Below, one piece after another: positions 18,069 to 26,421 of a DNA stretch of 64,000 nt. The stretch lies in the NCBI RefSeq assembly GCF_000444135.1, contig NZ_ATDK01000040.1, positions 1 to 64,000 on the forward strand, written 5' to 3'. The notes under the pieces were generated by a model that searched no databases, was not told the origin of the DNA, and saw only the letters and a list, made by a program, of their open reading frames with translations. Every line of letters begins with the position of its first letter. Within the stretch, counting starts at the first letter, position 1. Position numbers and translations under genes: made by a program. Source of the stretch: Pseudomonas avellanae BPIC 631 (GTDB taxonomy: Bacteria; Pseudomonadota; Gammaproteobacteria; Pseudomonadales; Pseudomonadaceae).

Positions 18069-18500
18069 CTCTGTGCGTGCAGCTGTGGATAACATGTTTG
18101 CGGGTTGCCAGGCGCCCCGGATTGCGCGGCTTTGAAGGCCGTGATCATAAAACGAACAGTTTGCCGTAAAAGGCGGCTTATCCTGATTGTGGATAAAAAT
18201 CCCCTTCGGGGAGTGGGTTGGGTAATTGCCCACAATCTCTGTTGGTGTGCCTGTGGGTAAGTTGTTCATGGTTGTCTGCACGCCTTTAAATACGTGGCCT
18301 TTAAAGGTTTGTACAAAAAACGATCAAAGTTTGCGCCAGGTATGCCGGTTCCTTTCGCAGGCAGTGCGGGGGAATTGAGTCGAGTTTTCCACAGGGCATT
18401 TAATCTGCCGACTCAAGTTACTCCCAAAGTCTGTTGGTGCATCTGTGGATAAAGTGTTGGCGTCTGGCTGCAGCCTTTGAAATACGGGCTTTACAGTGAG
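18069..18500. other. Diverged tandem repeats each carrying a DnaA box
   Basis: This 568-base spacer between the ETF operon and the chitinase has no gene. Three diverged units (about 18069-18140, 18235-18306, 18430-18495) share the order: TCTGTTGGTG-like start, TGTGGATAA or TGTGGGTAA, a TCTGGCTGCA-like part, then CCTTTGAAATACG-like ends. Exact DnaA boxes lie at 18084-18092, 18188-18196 and 18444-18452, with near matches at 18252-18260 and 18385-18393. More exact boxes lie upstream inside the ETF genes (16537, 16796, 17267, 17747). A DnaA-binding or titrating locus is a reasonable hypothesis. Confidence 0.65.
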
Positions 18501-18569
18501 CTGGTTGAAAAGTAACCAGCTCATCTGTACACGCTGGCAATCACCTATGGAATTGCTTCATCACCCCCT

Positions 18570-18602
18570 ATTACCGGGAAGGTTTAGAAGCTCCCCGGTA
18601 AT
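18570..18602 (-). terminator. Hairpin past the chitinase stop
   Basis: Perfect nine-base arms ATTACCGGG (18570-18578) and CCCGGTAAT (18594-18602) around a 15-base loop, 14 bases past the chitinase stop codon. No T-run follows, so it may be a transcript-stabilising stem rather than a full terminator. Confidence 0.45.
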
Positions 18603-18615
18603 GGCGTTTGAGCTG

Positions 18616-20358
18616 TTAGTGTCTGGAACCCGCTGACCGCCCGAGTAACAACCACAACGACTCGGAGCCAGGTTTCTCTGGTGACCATTCCGGGATTGAT
18701 TTATGGGTCTGAAGGCATCTATAACTGATGCCCTGATGGGTTACCAAGTGACCTACCTGATACTGAACGCCTGGTGCCCACGCCGTGACGCCACCGCCGC
18801 TCTCGGATTCAGTTGTGACGGTCAGAGGTTCGCTTCCAGCGGAAAAGCCGTCCTTTTCGTCCTGCGCGATGATCTGGTACATATAGTCAGTGGCAGAAGT
18901 GAGTCCAGCGTCGGTATAGGTGGTTTGTGGCGAGGTGACAACAGCAATCCGCATCTGATTTCGGTGAACAAGGTACTGCCTGATGGTGTGCAGCCCTGTA
19001 GAAGCTGTCCATTCAAGGGACACGCTATAAGCAGAAATATCCGTTGCTTTAAGATCAGTCGGTGCTGATGGCGGTTGATTCTGATCCATATACACAGTCA
19101 GCACTGGGGACAAGTCCGATGTGTTGCCCTCGATGTCAGTCGCGCTGATCTGATAATCGTAGATAGCGCCAGGTGAAACATCTGTATCGATAAACGGTGG
19201 CGCCGTTGGAGTACCCACAAGCGCGCCGTTTCTGAACACATTATAGATTCGGACCGGGTGTGCACCTTCCGAAAGCCGCCAGATCAGCGTTATCGAATCT
19301 TTTGTTTGCCATGACAATGTAAGGTCAGCAGGTACTGAGGGTTTGTCCGGCACAGGCGTCTCACCTCCGGTCAGATAACCGTAGCGGTTCACGAACTCCC
19401 AGTTGTACTCCTTGCCATTCTTGTCTTTCCCGGCATCCCAGTTGACCGACCAGGTCATCAGACCACGGATTGGGTTTCCAGCATCTTTCAGTTCTTGCAG
19501 TGCGTCTTTGACGTCCTGTGGATTAACCACGTAACCGGTAGCGGCACCGTCATTATTGCTGGGTAGTCCAATCGCCAGCCTGTCAGCCGGAATCGATGCG
19601 TAACCACGTGTTCCGTGAATCAGGCTATCGGTCAGGTAATAAAGAAATGCTTTCTTTTGGGTGTCGTTGTTTTGAGTGACCCACAGGTTCAGTTCATCGA
19701 CCCAAATGCCATCGCCGCCCTGGTTGTAGTACTGAGGTGCGATAAAGTCGTACAGGTCTTCCAAGGCGTTGATGTAGGCGAGATAGGAGCCCGCTGCTCG
19801 CAGGTAGGGAAACTCCGGGGCCATACTGATAATGAAATGTTTTCCTTCTGCCTCGTAATGCTTGCGTACCAACCGCAGTGCGGCCGGTAATACCGTCCGG
19901 TTATCGGCAAAGGTAATGGCGGCTTGTTCAAGGTCGATGTCCAGGCCGTCAAAGCCATAGACTTCGACCAGGCGAATAATTTCATAGGCCAGTGCATCTT
20001 CCTGACCTTCATGCAGCTCAATATGTGCGTCAGCCCCACCAAGAGAAATAAGCACCGCACGGCCTTGTGCATTCAGCGCTGCTACTTGGGCGCGAAACGC
20101 ATCGTCACTCAGGTTGTAAGGTTTGAAGGTGGGAATGCCTGCACCTTTCATGAAGGCCACTGCCACGACGTTATAAGCCTCGGGAATATCTGTCAGCGCC
20201 ATCTCCTTGAACAGGCCCTGCTGGTAGCCCTGACCGGGTTCGGAAGGCCAGTTGTGCCAGAAGCCCATGAGAATATTTTTGCCTCTTATATCCGGCATGT
20301 CCGAGGCTGCGTCGACTTTCCTGTTTTTATATTGATTGATGATTTTTGGGTTGAGCAT
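18616..20358 (-). CDS. Chitinase, GH18 with two FnIII and a CBM5/12 domain
   Basis: A 580-residue endochitinase from the ATG at 20358 (GGAG upstream); the further upstream in-frame start has no ribosome site. The GH18 barrel (about 25-330) contains the catalytic DxxDxDxE motif DGLDIDLE with Glu144 as acid/base. Two fibronectin III domains follow (about 345-430 and 435-520). A C-terminal CBM5/12 chitin-binding domain comes last (AWAPGVQYQVGHLVTHQG, aromatic SLWLLL end). There is no signal peptide, as in P. aeruginosa ChiC, which is exported by a non-classical route. Base composition looks more AT-rich than flanking genes, and it splits the two betaine-catabolic blocks, suggesting acquisition. 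Confidence 0.93.
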   Translation of the reverse strand: MLNPKIINQYKNRKVDAASDMPDIRGKNILMGFWHNWPSEPGQGYQQGLFKEMALTDIPEAYNVVAVAFMKGAGIPTFKPYNLSDDAFRAQVAALNAQGRAVLISLGGADAHIELHEGQEDALAYEIIRLVEVYGFDGLDIDLEQAAITFADNRTVLPAALRLVRKHYEAEGKHFIISMAPEFPYLRAAGSYLAYINALEDLYDFIAPQYYNQGGDGIWVDELNLWVTQNNDTQKKAFLYYLTDSLIHGTRGYASIPADRLAIGLPSNNDGAATGYVVNPQDVKDALQELKDAGNPIRGLMTWSVNWDAGKDKNGKEYNWEFVNRYGYLTGGETPVPDKPSVPADLTLSWQTKDSITLIWRLSEGAHPVRIYNVFRNGALVGTPTAPPFIDTDVSPGAIYDYQISATDIEGNTSDLSPVLTVYMDQNQPPSAPTDLKATDISAYSVSLEWTASTGLHTIRQYLVHRNQMRIAVVTSPQTTYTDAGLTSATDYMYQIIAQDEKDGFSAGSEPLTVTTESESGGGVTAWAPGVQYQVGHLVTHQGISYRCLQTHKSIPEWSPEKPGSESLWLLLGRSAGSRH

Positions 20359-20503
20359 GGTTCGTGTCTCCGTCCGTTGGATTGACTTCAATGGGAGTTG
20401 ATCACGAAAGGATTTTTCACGTAACTGTCAGAAATGACGGTATCGGCGGAGCAATTGTTGTGCAGGGGAGCGGGAAAGTCGTCAGTCGACGATCATGCGA
20501 GCA

Positions 20504-20528
20504 GGCTCACCTCGCAGGAGAGTGAGCC
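20504..20528 (-). terminator. Hairpin past gbcA
   Basis: Seven-base arms GGCTCAC (20504-20510) and GTGAGCC (20522-20528) lie in the 202-base spacer between gbcA and the chitinase. There is no T-run; a possible weak terminator of gbcA. The rest of the spacer holds the chitinase promoter region without a motif I can assign. Confidence 0.35.
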
Positions 20529-20560
20529 GTACTGGGTATTGCCATAGGCGTGGGAGACCG

Positions 20561-21859
20561 CTACTCGTGATTCACCGCCACACCTTTCAGATAAGGCGCG
20601 GGCTCTGCGCCGAGGTTTTCCAGCATGCGCGCGCTGTACCAGTCAATAAAGTTGACCACGCCGAACTCATAGGTTTTCGAGTAGGGGCCGGGCTGATAAG
20701 CGGTGGAGTTGATGCCGCGCTGGTTTTCTTCGGCCAGACGGCGGTCCTGGTCGTTGGTGGCGTCCCAGACCTGACGCATGCGCGCTACGTCGTAGTCCAC
20801 GCCTTCCACTGCGTCCTTGTGGACAATCCACTTGGTGGTGACCATGGTTTCCTGCGCGCTGATCGGCCACACGGTGAACACGATGATGTGATCGCCCATG
20901 CAGTGGTTCCAGGAGTGGGGCAGGTGCAGGATGCGCATCGAGCCCAGCTCCGGGTTCTGGATGCGGCCCATCAGTTTTTTACAGCCGACCTTGCCGTCCA
21001 TGGTCATCGACACGGTGCCCTTGAGCAGCGGCATGCGCACGATGCGGTTACGCAGGCCGAAACTGGCGTGGGCGTAAGGGATTTTCTCGGCGTCCCACGC
21101 TGCGGCGGATGCGGCCACATGGTCCTTGAAGGCCTGATCGGCACGCGGGTCGGTGACGTCGTCCCATTCCAGCAGGGTCTTGAGCAATTCCGGGTGTGCG
21201 CCGCCGCAGTGATAGCACTCGCGGTTGTTCTCCAGCACCAGCTTCCAGTTGGCCTTCTCCATCAAGGTGGTTTGCACCGCCACCTTGGTGTTTTCCATGT
21301 CGTAGGGTTCCATGTAGTGCTTGAGTGTCGCCAGGAACTCATCGATGGCAGGCGGGTTTTCCGCCAGGCTGATGAAGATGTAACCGCCTGCGGTCTTGAC
21401 GTGCACCGGCTTGAGGCCGAACTGCTTCATGTCGAAGTCGTCGCCCATTTCAGTGCCGGCGTACAGAAGGCGGCCGTCCAGTTCGTAGGTCCACTGGTGA
21501 TAATGACAGACCAGTTTGGCGACCTTGCCTTTCTCGGCAGTGCAAAGGCGCGAGCCGCGATGGCGGCATACGTTATGGAACGCATTGACCGCGCCGTCCG
21601 GGCCACGTACCACAAGGATCGGGTTCTTGCCGATCTGCAGCGTCAGGAAGTTGCCCTTGGTCGGGATCTCGCAGGTCATTCCGGCGATCAGCCATTCTTT
21701 ATGAAAGATTTCCTGCATGTCGATTTCAAACAGCCGGTCATCACTGTAAAAAGGCTGCGGCAGCGAGTACGTGCGCTCGCGATTTTGCAGCATCCCGGCA
21801 GTGGCCTTGCGTGCAGGTTCCAGCGGATCGCCCAGGCTCAAGGTTGCGGTGACGTCCAT
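20561..21859 (-). CDS. gbcA: Glycine betaine monooxygenase oxygenase component GbcA
   Basis: A 432-residue Rieske-type terminal oxygenase that removes one methyl group from glycine betaine, giving dimethylglycine. The Rieske [2Fe-2S] ligands are C98xH100 (NVCRHRGS) and C118xxH121 (CHYHQWTY). The mononuclear iron site is in NNRECYHCGGAHPELL. The length and N-terminus match the choline/betaine oxygenase branch of the ring-hydroxylating family. It is divergent from its reductase gene gbcB across a 297-base regulatory region with a long dyad. Identification is strong. Confidence 0.95.
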   Translation of the reverse strand: MDVTATLSLGDPLEPARKATAGMLQNRERTYSLPQPFYSDDRLFEIDMQEIFHKEWLIAGMTCEIPTKGNFLTLQIGKNPILVVRGPDGAVNAFHNVCRHRGSRLCTAEKGKVAKLVCHYHQWTYELDGRLLYAGTEMGDDFDMKQFGLKPVHVKTAGGYIFISLAENPPAIDEFLATLKHYMEPYDMENTKVAVQTTLMEKANWKLVLENNRECYHCGGAHPELLKTLLEWDDVTDPRADQAFKDHVAASAAAWDAEKIPYAHASFGLRNRIVRMPLLKGTVSMTMDGKVGCKKLMGRIQNPELGSMRILHLPHSWNHCMGDHIIVFTVWPISAQETMVTTKWIVHKDAVEGVDYDVARMRQVWDATNDQDRRLAEENQRGINSTAYQPGPYSKTYEFGVVNFIDWYSARMLENLGAEPAPYLKGVAVNHE

Positions 21860-22028
21860 CGTTAAAATCCCTCATGACCGCGTCATGGGCGGCCTGCGAA
21901 TGTGGCTGATACGGTTGTGGTCAAGACGATAGATCAGTCGTTCACGCTTATGACCCTTGATGGCGAGTGTGGAGCCGGGCGCTTGGCGAACCTTATCCAT
22001 GGGCGACATGGCCCAATCTGTTCCCGAC

Positions 22029-22058
22029 GCGACAGCCCTTGTTCTTCGGGGCTGGTCG
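22029..22058. promoter_or_regulatory. Dyad in the gbcA/gbcB divergent promoter, candidate GbdR site
   Basis: GCGACAGCCC (22029-22038) and GGGCTGGTCGC (22048-22058) form an inverted repeat with one extra base in the right arm and a nine-base centre. It lies 170 bases from the gbcA start and 99 from the gbcB start. In Pseudomonas the AraC-family activator GbdR controls both genes from this region; assigning this dyad to GbdR is inferred from position and symmetry. The remainder of 21860-22156 holds no gene. Confidence 0.5.
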
Positions 22059-22156
22059 CGGTAAGTACGTGAATGTCGTTGATGGATAAACGGCCGCTTC
22101 GCGCGTTACGCAGAATCGGCACATGAGAGGCCGACAGTCGGCCGTGGAGATCACGT

Positions 22157-23257
22157 ATGTCCCAAAGCTTCCTCAGCCCGGTTACCACCCAGACATGGGC
22201 CAACGGGCGTCACCTGGTTCGGGTCGTCAAGGTGATCCAGGAAACCTGGGATGTTCGCACCTTTTGCTTCATGGCCGACCAGCCGATCATGTTCTTTTTC
22301 AAGCCCGGGCAGTTCGTGACCCTGGAGCTTGAGATCGACGGCGTGCCGATCATGCGCTCGTACACCATCTCCAGCTCGCCATCGGTGCCCTACAGTTTTT
22401 CGATCACCGTCAAGCGCGTGCCGGGCGGCAAGGTCTCCAATTACCTGCATGACACGCTGAGTGAAGGGCAGGAGCTGGCGGTGCACGGCCCGGTCGGGCT
22501 GTTCAATGCCATCGACTTCCCGAACCCGAAAATCCTCTACCTCAGTGGCGGTGTCGGTATCACCCCGGTGATGTCCATGGCGCGCTGGTTCTACGACACC
22601 AACGCCAATGTCGACATGGTCTTCGTGCACAGCGCGCGCTCGCCAAAAGACATCATCTACCACCGCGAGCTGGAGCACATGGCTTCGCGGATCGACAACT
22701 TCAGCCTGCATCTGGTCTGTGAAAAACACGGGCTGGGCGAGCCGTGGGCCGGTTATCGCGGCTACCTGAACCAGAAAATGCTCGAGCTCATGGCTCCGGA
22801 TTTCATGGACCGCGAAGTGTTCTGTTGCGGGCCGACGCCGTACATGACCGCCGTCAAGCGCCTGTTGCAGGAAAACGGCTTCAACATGGCCCAATACCAT
22901 GAGGAGTCGTTCGGAGCGACACCGCCCGAAGCCCGCGCCGATGCCGTCGAACAGGCAGAAATCGCTGCCGACGCACCTGATGTTGACGCCGCTGACCTGC
23001 ATCAGGTCGAGTTCACCGACACCGGCAAGAGCATCCGCGTGGCTCCGGGCGAAACCGTCCACGCCGCCGCCGCCAAACTCGGCCTGATGATCCCCAAAGC
23101 CTGCGGCATGGGCATTTGCGGCACGTGCAAGGTCATGAAGCTGAGCGGCGAGGTGGAAATGGAACACAACGGCGGCATCACCGACGAAGATGTTGCTGAT
23201 GGCTACATCCTGTCGTGCTGCAGCGTGCCGAAGGGGGATGTGCGGATTGAGTATTGA
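22157..23257 (+). CDS. gbcB: Glycine betaine monooxygenase reductase component GbcB
   Basis: A 366-residue reductase that passes electrons from NAD(P)H through flavin and a [2Fe-2S] centre to GbcA. The N-terminal flavin domain has the RSYTISSSP motif, followed by a nucleotide-binding domain (LSGGVGITPVMSM, FCCGPTPYM). The C-terminal plant-type ferredoxin has ligands C316, C321, C324 and C354 (CGMGICGTC ... LSCC). GGAG at 22146-22149 precedes the ATG. Divergent pairing with gbcA settles the name. Confidence 0.95.
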   Translation: MSQSFLSPVTTQTWANGRHLVRVVKVIQETWDVRTFCFMADQPIMFFFKPGQFVTLELEIDGVPIMRSYTISSSPSVPYSFSITVKRVPGGKVSNYLHDTLSEGQELAVHGPVGLFNAIDFPNPKILYLSGGVGITPVMSMARWFYDTNANVDMVFVHSARSPKDIIYHRELEHMASRIDNFSLHLVCEKHGLGEPWAGYRGYLNQKMLELMAPDFMDREVFCCGPTPYMTAVKRLLQENGFNMAQYHEESFGATPPEARADAVEQAEIAADAPDVDAADLHQVEFTDTGKSIRVAPGETVHAAAAKLGLMIPKACGMGICGTCKVMKLSGEVEMEHNGGITDEDVADGYILSCCSVPKGDVRIEY

Positions 23258-23261
23258 GACA

Positions 23262-23495
23262 GGACGCAGAGCGTCGGACGATAGTTGAGATTATCGTTGC
23301 GCACGCTCCAGCTTCGGAATGCAGTGGGTGACGCTCTGCGTCACGAATCTGCGCCGCGCCGCAGACTCAAGACCTGACGCAGAGCGTCCAGAACTGCATG
23401 CGACGCGGAGCGTCGCACGATAGTTGGGGGTATCGTTGCGCACGCTCAAGCGTGGGAATGCAGTGCGTGATGCTCTGCGTCACAGATCTGCGCCA
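23262..23495. repeat. Composite palindromic repeat, two tandem units
   Basis: Same family as at 1-204: two consecutive composite units (about 23262-23365 and 23376-23495), each with GACGCAGAGCGTC, ATCGTTGCGCACGCTC and a TGACGCTCTGCGTCAC-like palindrome. The second unit includes the full GACGCGGAGCGTCGCACGAT core. It lies just past gbcB. Confidence 0.85.
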
Positions 23496-23524
23496 AAACG
23501 CGTAGTCAGGATCTGGCTGGGGCT

Positions 23525-23791
23525 TCATGACCCCTTCTGGCTCTGCCTGTAAACCGCCAGCGCGGGCAGCAGTTGCTGGTCGATGGCCTGGCGGACGGCG
23601 GGGAGGAGGGTAGCGCTGCCGCTCAAAAGTTGTTCTACCAGACGCCGCAGGGCTGTCGCGCGCTCGGCGTTCAGGCCGCAGACGGCGTGGGCGCAAGCCT
23701 GTTCGGCTGTGGCGCCGCCGGGTGTTTCGAACCCCAGCGCTCTGAGTTGGCCGAGCAGGTCTTCCTGGTCAATCAAATCTGCGTGCATCAT
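23525..23791 (-). CDS. Hypothetical small protein
   Basis: An 88-residue cytoplasmic protein with no family I recognise. It is mostly predicted helix and rich in Ala, Leu and Gln, with two cysteines (AEQACAHAVCG). AAGGAA lies about nine bases before the ATG pair. It has no signal peptide or membrane segment. It is near the DUF6124 gene on the same strand and follows a repeat block, so this is an accessory patch. It is a real gene by ribosome site and codon bias; function unknown. Confidence 0.6.
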   Translation of the reverse strand: MMHADLIDQEDLLGQLRALGFETPGGATAEQACAHAVCGLNAERATALRRLVEQLLSGSATLLPAVRQAIDQQLLPALAVYRQSQKGS

Positions 23792-23914
23792 GGCGTCTGT
23801 TCCTTTGGTCGGGCTTTTTTTCGATTCTGGTCGGGCCGCCTGCCAAGGGCAAGTCCTGTGCGTCGTGCATGGCAGGATTGACTACAGGTGCGTCGTTTTC
23901 AGTTCAGGTCGTGG

Positions 23915-24145
23915 TCATTGGGTTTGCAGGTTTTCTATCGTGTTGTCGACCATGACTTTTGCCATTTCCACCAGGTGCATGATCGTCAGCGTCATGTCTC
24001 GCTGTGCGCCGTTCATGCTGTCGCTGAATTCGTAGGCACTGGTTGAGGCGCAGCGCAGCAGGTCACTGGCATACATCAGTGCGTCTTCGTGGCTAATGGT
24101 GGGGCTGGCGCGGTAGGGGGGTGGATCGGGGACGAGTTTGAGCAT
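23915..24145 (-). CDS. DUF6124 family protein
   Basis: A 76-residue protein from the ATG at 24145, which has AGGAG nine bases upstream. It begins MLKLVPDPP and contains the segment SHEDALMYASDLLRCASTSAYE and HLVEMAKVMVDN, typical of the DUF6124 family common in Pseudomonas, often in several copies per genome. It is short, helical and cytoplasmic, with no known function. An upstream in-frame start would run through the hairpin-rich region and is rejected. That region (24180-24400) may be its regulatory leader. Confidence 0.75.
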   Translation of the reverse strand: MLKLVPDPPPYRASPTISHEDALMYASDLLRCASTSAYEFSDSMNGAQRDMTLTIMHLVEMAKVMVDNTIENLQTQ

Positions 24146-24179
24146 GTGATGTGTCTCCTGGAGTTTTAAAAGACCATTA

Positions 24180-24400
24180 CCGTCGGCTACTAAGCGAGGG
24201 TGGTGATCATGCGCAGGTAGTAGCCCGGTCCAGGAACCCCGGTGCATCCGAAGATGCCCCACGCACGACCACCATAAAAGTGCAGGCCGTTGAAAGCACC
24301 TTGCACGAGGTGGCGCGATGCGCCTGGATAACGAGGGCTACTAATCCTCATCGCTGAATATGCAGCGACGGGCGCAGAGTAGTCATCGAAATCGGCAGGC
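24180..24400 (-). ncRNA. Candidate structured leader upstream of the DUF6124 gene
   Basis: The 377-base spacer between the DUF6124 gene and rlmJ is hairpin-rich on the minus strand. GGCGC-ATC-GCGCC, CACCT-CGTGCA-AGGTG and GCATC-TTCG-GATGC (a UUCG-capped stem) follow each other, bracketed by two copies of TTAGTAGCC. A 70-codon open frame (24402-24190) also crosses it, so a small protein remains possible, but it lacks an obvious ribosome site. Spacing to the DUF6124 Shine-Dalgarno is about 30 bases, as for a cis-regulatory leader. This is inference only. Confidence 0.4.
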
Positions 24401-24522
24401 ACAATAGGCCGGGAGTTTCTCGGAAATTTCCTTCAAGTGATACAGACAAGTCCCGCAAATTCGTTACAAATTCTTGTTCGTTGCTCAGGTTTGCTAAACT
24501 GCGCAGCTTGCCAGGAGCTGCC

Positions 24523-25359
24523 ATGAATTACCGTCACGCCTACCATGCCGGCAACCACGCCGACGTGTTCAAACACCTCACCCTGACTCGCTTGATCGCC
24601 CTGATGGCGCGCAAGGAGCAGCCGTTTGCCTATCTCGATACCCACGCCGGGCTCGGGCTTTACGACCTAAAAGGCGATCAGGCTACCCGCACGGGCGAAT
24701 GGCTTGAGGGCATCGGCCGTCTGTGGAACACTCCGGACCTGCCAGCGCTGGCGGCCGATTACATGCAAGTGCTGCACGACATGAACCCCGATGGCGAGCT
24801 GCGCTATTACCCCGGCTCGCCTGAACTGGCCCGCCGCCTGACCCGCGAGCGCGAGCGTGTGCTGCTCAATGAGAAGCACCCCGAAGACGGGCGTCTGCTC
24901 AAGGAAAACATGAAGGGCGACCGCCGTGTGGCGGTGCATCTGGGTGAAGGCTGGCATGTGCCGCGTGCCTTGTTGCCGGTTGCTGAAAAGCGCGCGGTCA
25001 TGCTCATCGACCCGCCCTTCGAGCAGCTCGATGAAATGAAGCGCTGCGCGGTGGCGCTCAAGGAAACCATCGCGCGTATGCGCCAGACGGTGGCTGCGAT
25101 CTGGTACCCGATCAAGGACCCGCGCCTGTTGCGACGTTTTTATCAGGACCTGGCCGAGACCGGCGCACCCAAGCTGCTGCGCGTCGAACTGTACGTCCAC
25201 CCGCTGGACACCCCGGCAAGCCTGAACGGCTCCGGCCTGGCCATCGCCAACCCGCCTTGGGGCCTGGAAGAAGAGCTGCGCGAGTTGATGCCGTATCTGG
25301 CCGACAAACTGGGCCAGACCCAGGGCGGCTGGAAGATGGACTGGTTGATTGCCGAGTAG
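24523..25359 (+). CDS. rlmJ: 23S rRNA (adenine(2030)-N(6))-methyltransferase
   Basis: A 278-residue methyltransferase modifying A2030 of 23S rRNA. The start at 24523 gives the canonical N-terminus MNYRHAYHAGNHADVFKH and has AGGAG upstream (24513-24517). The catalytic tetrapeptide DPPF occurs in VMLIDPPFEQLDE, and the SAM region is around YLDTHAGLGLYDL. The length matches the family. It is a stand-alone gene. Confidence 0.95.
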   Translation: MNYRHAYHAGNHADVFKHLTLTRLIALMARKEQPFAYLDTHAGLGLYDLKGDQATRTGEWLEGIGRLWNTPDLPALAADYMQVLHDMNPDGELRYYPGSPELARRLTRERERVLLNEKHPEDGRLLKENMKGDRRVAVHLGEGWHVPRALLPVAEKRAVMLIDPPFEQLDEMKRCAVALKETIARMRQTVAAIWYPIKDPRLLRRFYQDLAETGAPKLLRVELYVHPLDTPASLNGSGLAIANPPWGLEEELRELMPYLADKLGQTQGGWKMDWLIAE

Positions 25360-25443
25360 GCGTGCCTGCATCCAGAACTGCATGCCCACGCAGAGCGCTC
25401 AGCGTGACACACAGTTCCTGACAGGCTTTAGAAGACGGTGTAG

Positions 25444-25729
25444 AGCGGACCGGGCGACGCTTCGCTGCCGGGAACCGGCAGCAAAACAAGTACGCACGGC
25501 GTATCAGGCACAATCAAGGTGGCCTGTTTCAGGGCCGCTTCGCAACCCTTCGCGGACGAGTCCGCTCCCACGCCCTGCGGGCAGAAAAGCGTTGTGTGGC
25601 AGCGGACCGGGCGACGCTTCGCTCGTCCGCGATCTGTGTGTTTTGTGGGAGCGGACTTGTCCGCGAAGAGGGTCGTACATCCGCAAAAAAACTGTCGCCC
25701 CCACCATCGCCTTCGCGGACAAGTCCCAC
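25444..25729. repeat. REP cluster with duplicated spacer segments
   Basis: The 414-base rlmJ-msrA spacer holds no gene. It has REP copies at 25549-25571 (ends GTCCGCTCCCAC), 25645-25667 (starts GTGGGAGCGGAC) and a copy lacking five bases at 25712-25729. A 23-base direct repeat starting AGCGGACCGGGCG occurs at 25444 and 25601. Near-palindromic CCCTGCGGGCAGAA and CCCTCCGGGCAGAA occur near 25573 and 25743. A diverged composite repeat is at about 25370-25410. Confidence 0.8.
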
Positions 25730-25773
25730 ACAAGCGCTCCTTGCCCTCCGGGCAGAAGCCCGAGGGGAGTGCC

Positions 25774-26421
25774 TCAAGCCGGCAGACAAACCCCGGTGCC
25801 GCCCAGGCCGCAGTAGCCCTGCGGGTTTTTGGCCAGGTATTGCTGATGGTAGGTTTCGGCGAAGTAGACCGTCGGGGCTTCTTCGATTTCAGTGGTGATA
25901 CCGCCCAACCCGGCTTTGCTCAGCTCGGCCTGGAACGCGTCGGCGCTGGCCTTGGCGGCTGCGAGTTGCTCAGGGGTTGTGCAGTAGATCACCGAACGGT
26001 ACTGAGTGCCGATGTCGTTGCCCTGGCGCATGCCCTGGGTCGGGTTGTGCGCTTCCCAGAACACTTTCAGCAGCGATTCATAGCTGATTTTCTCAGGCTT
26101 GTAGACGACCAGCACCACTTCAGTGTGGCCAGTCAGACCGGAGCAGACTTCTTCGTAGGTCGGGTTCGGTGTAAACCCGCCCGCATAACCTGCAACGGTA
26201 CTTACCACACCTTCCTGTTGCCACAGGCGACGTTCGGCGCCCCAGAAGCAACCCAGACCGAAGATGGCGAATTCCACGTTGCTGGTGAACGGCCCCAGCA
26301 GCGGGTTGCCGTTGACGAAGTGCGTTTCCGGGAGCGTCATCGGTGTTTCACGACCCGGCAGTGCTTGTTCAGCGGTAGGCAGTACGTTTTTGTTCACAAG
26401 AATTTCCGAGCGCAGAGTCAT
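25774..26421 (-). CDS. msrA: Peptide-methionine (S)-S-oxide reductase
   Basis: A 215-residue repair enzyme reducing S-diastereomers of methionine sulfoxide using thioredoxin. The catalytic motif GCFWGAE puts the nucleophile at Cys58; resolving cysteines are in the C-terminal [14 protein letters not shown]. The N-terminal extension of about 45 residues is typical of the long MsrA form. It is directly downstream of dipA on the same strand, the neighbour order also known in P. aeruginosa. Confidence 0.96.
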   Translation of the reverse strand: MTLRSEILVNKNVLPTAEQALPGRETPMTLPETHFVNGNPLLGPFTSNVEFAIFGLGCFWGAERRLWQQEGVVSTVAGYAGGFTPNPTYEEVCSGLTGHTEVVLVVYKPEKISYESLLKVFWEAHNPTQGMRQGNDIGTQYRSVIYCTTPEQLAAAKASADAFQAELSKAGLGGITTEIEEAPTVYFAETYHQQYLAKNPQGYCGLGGTGVCLPA

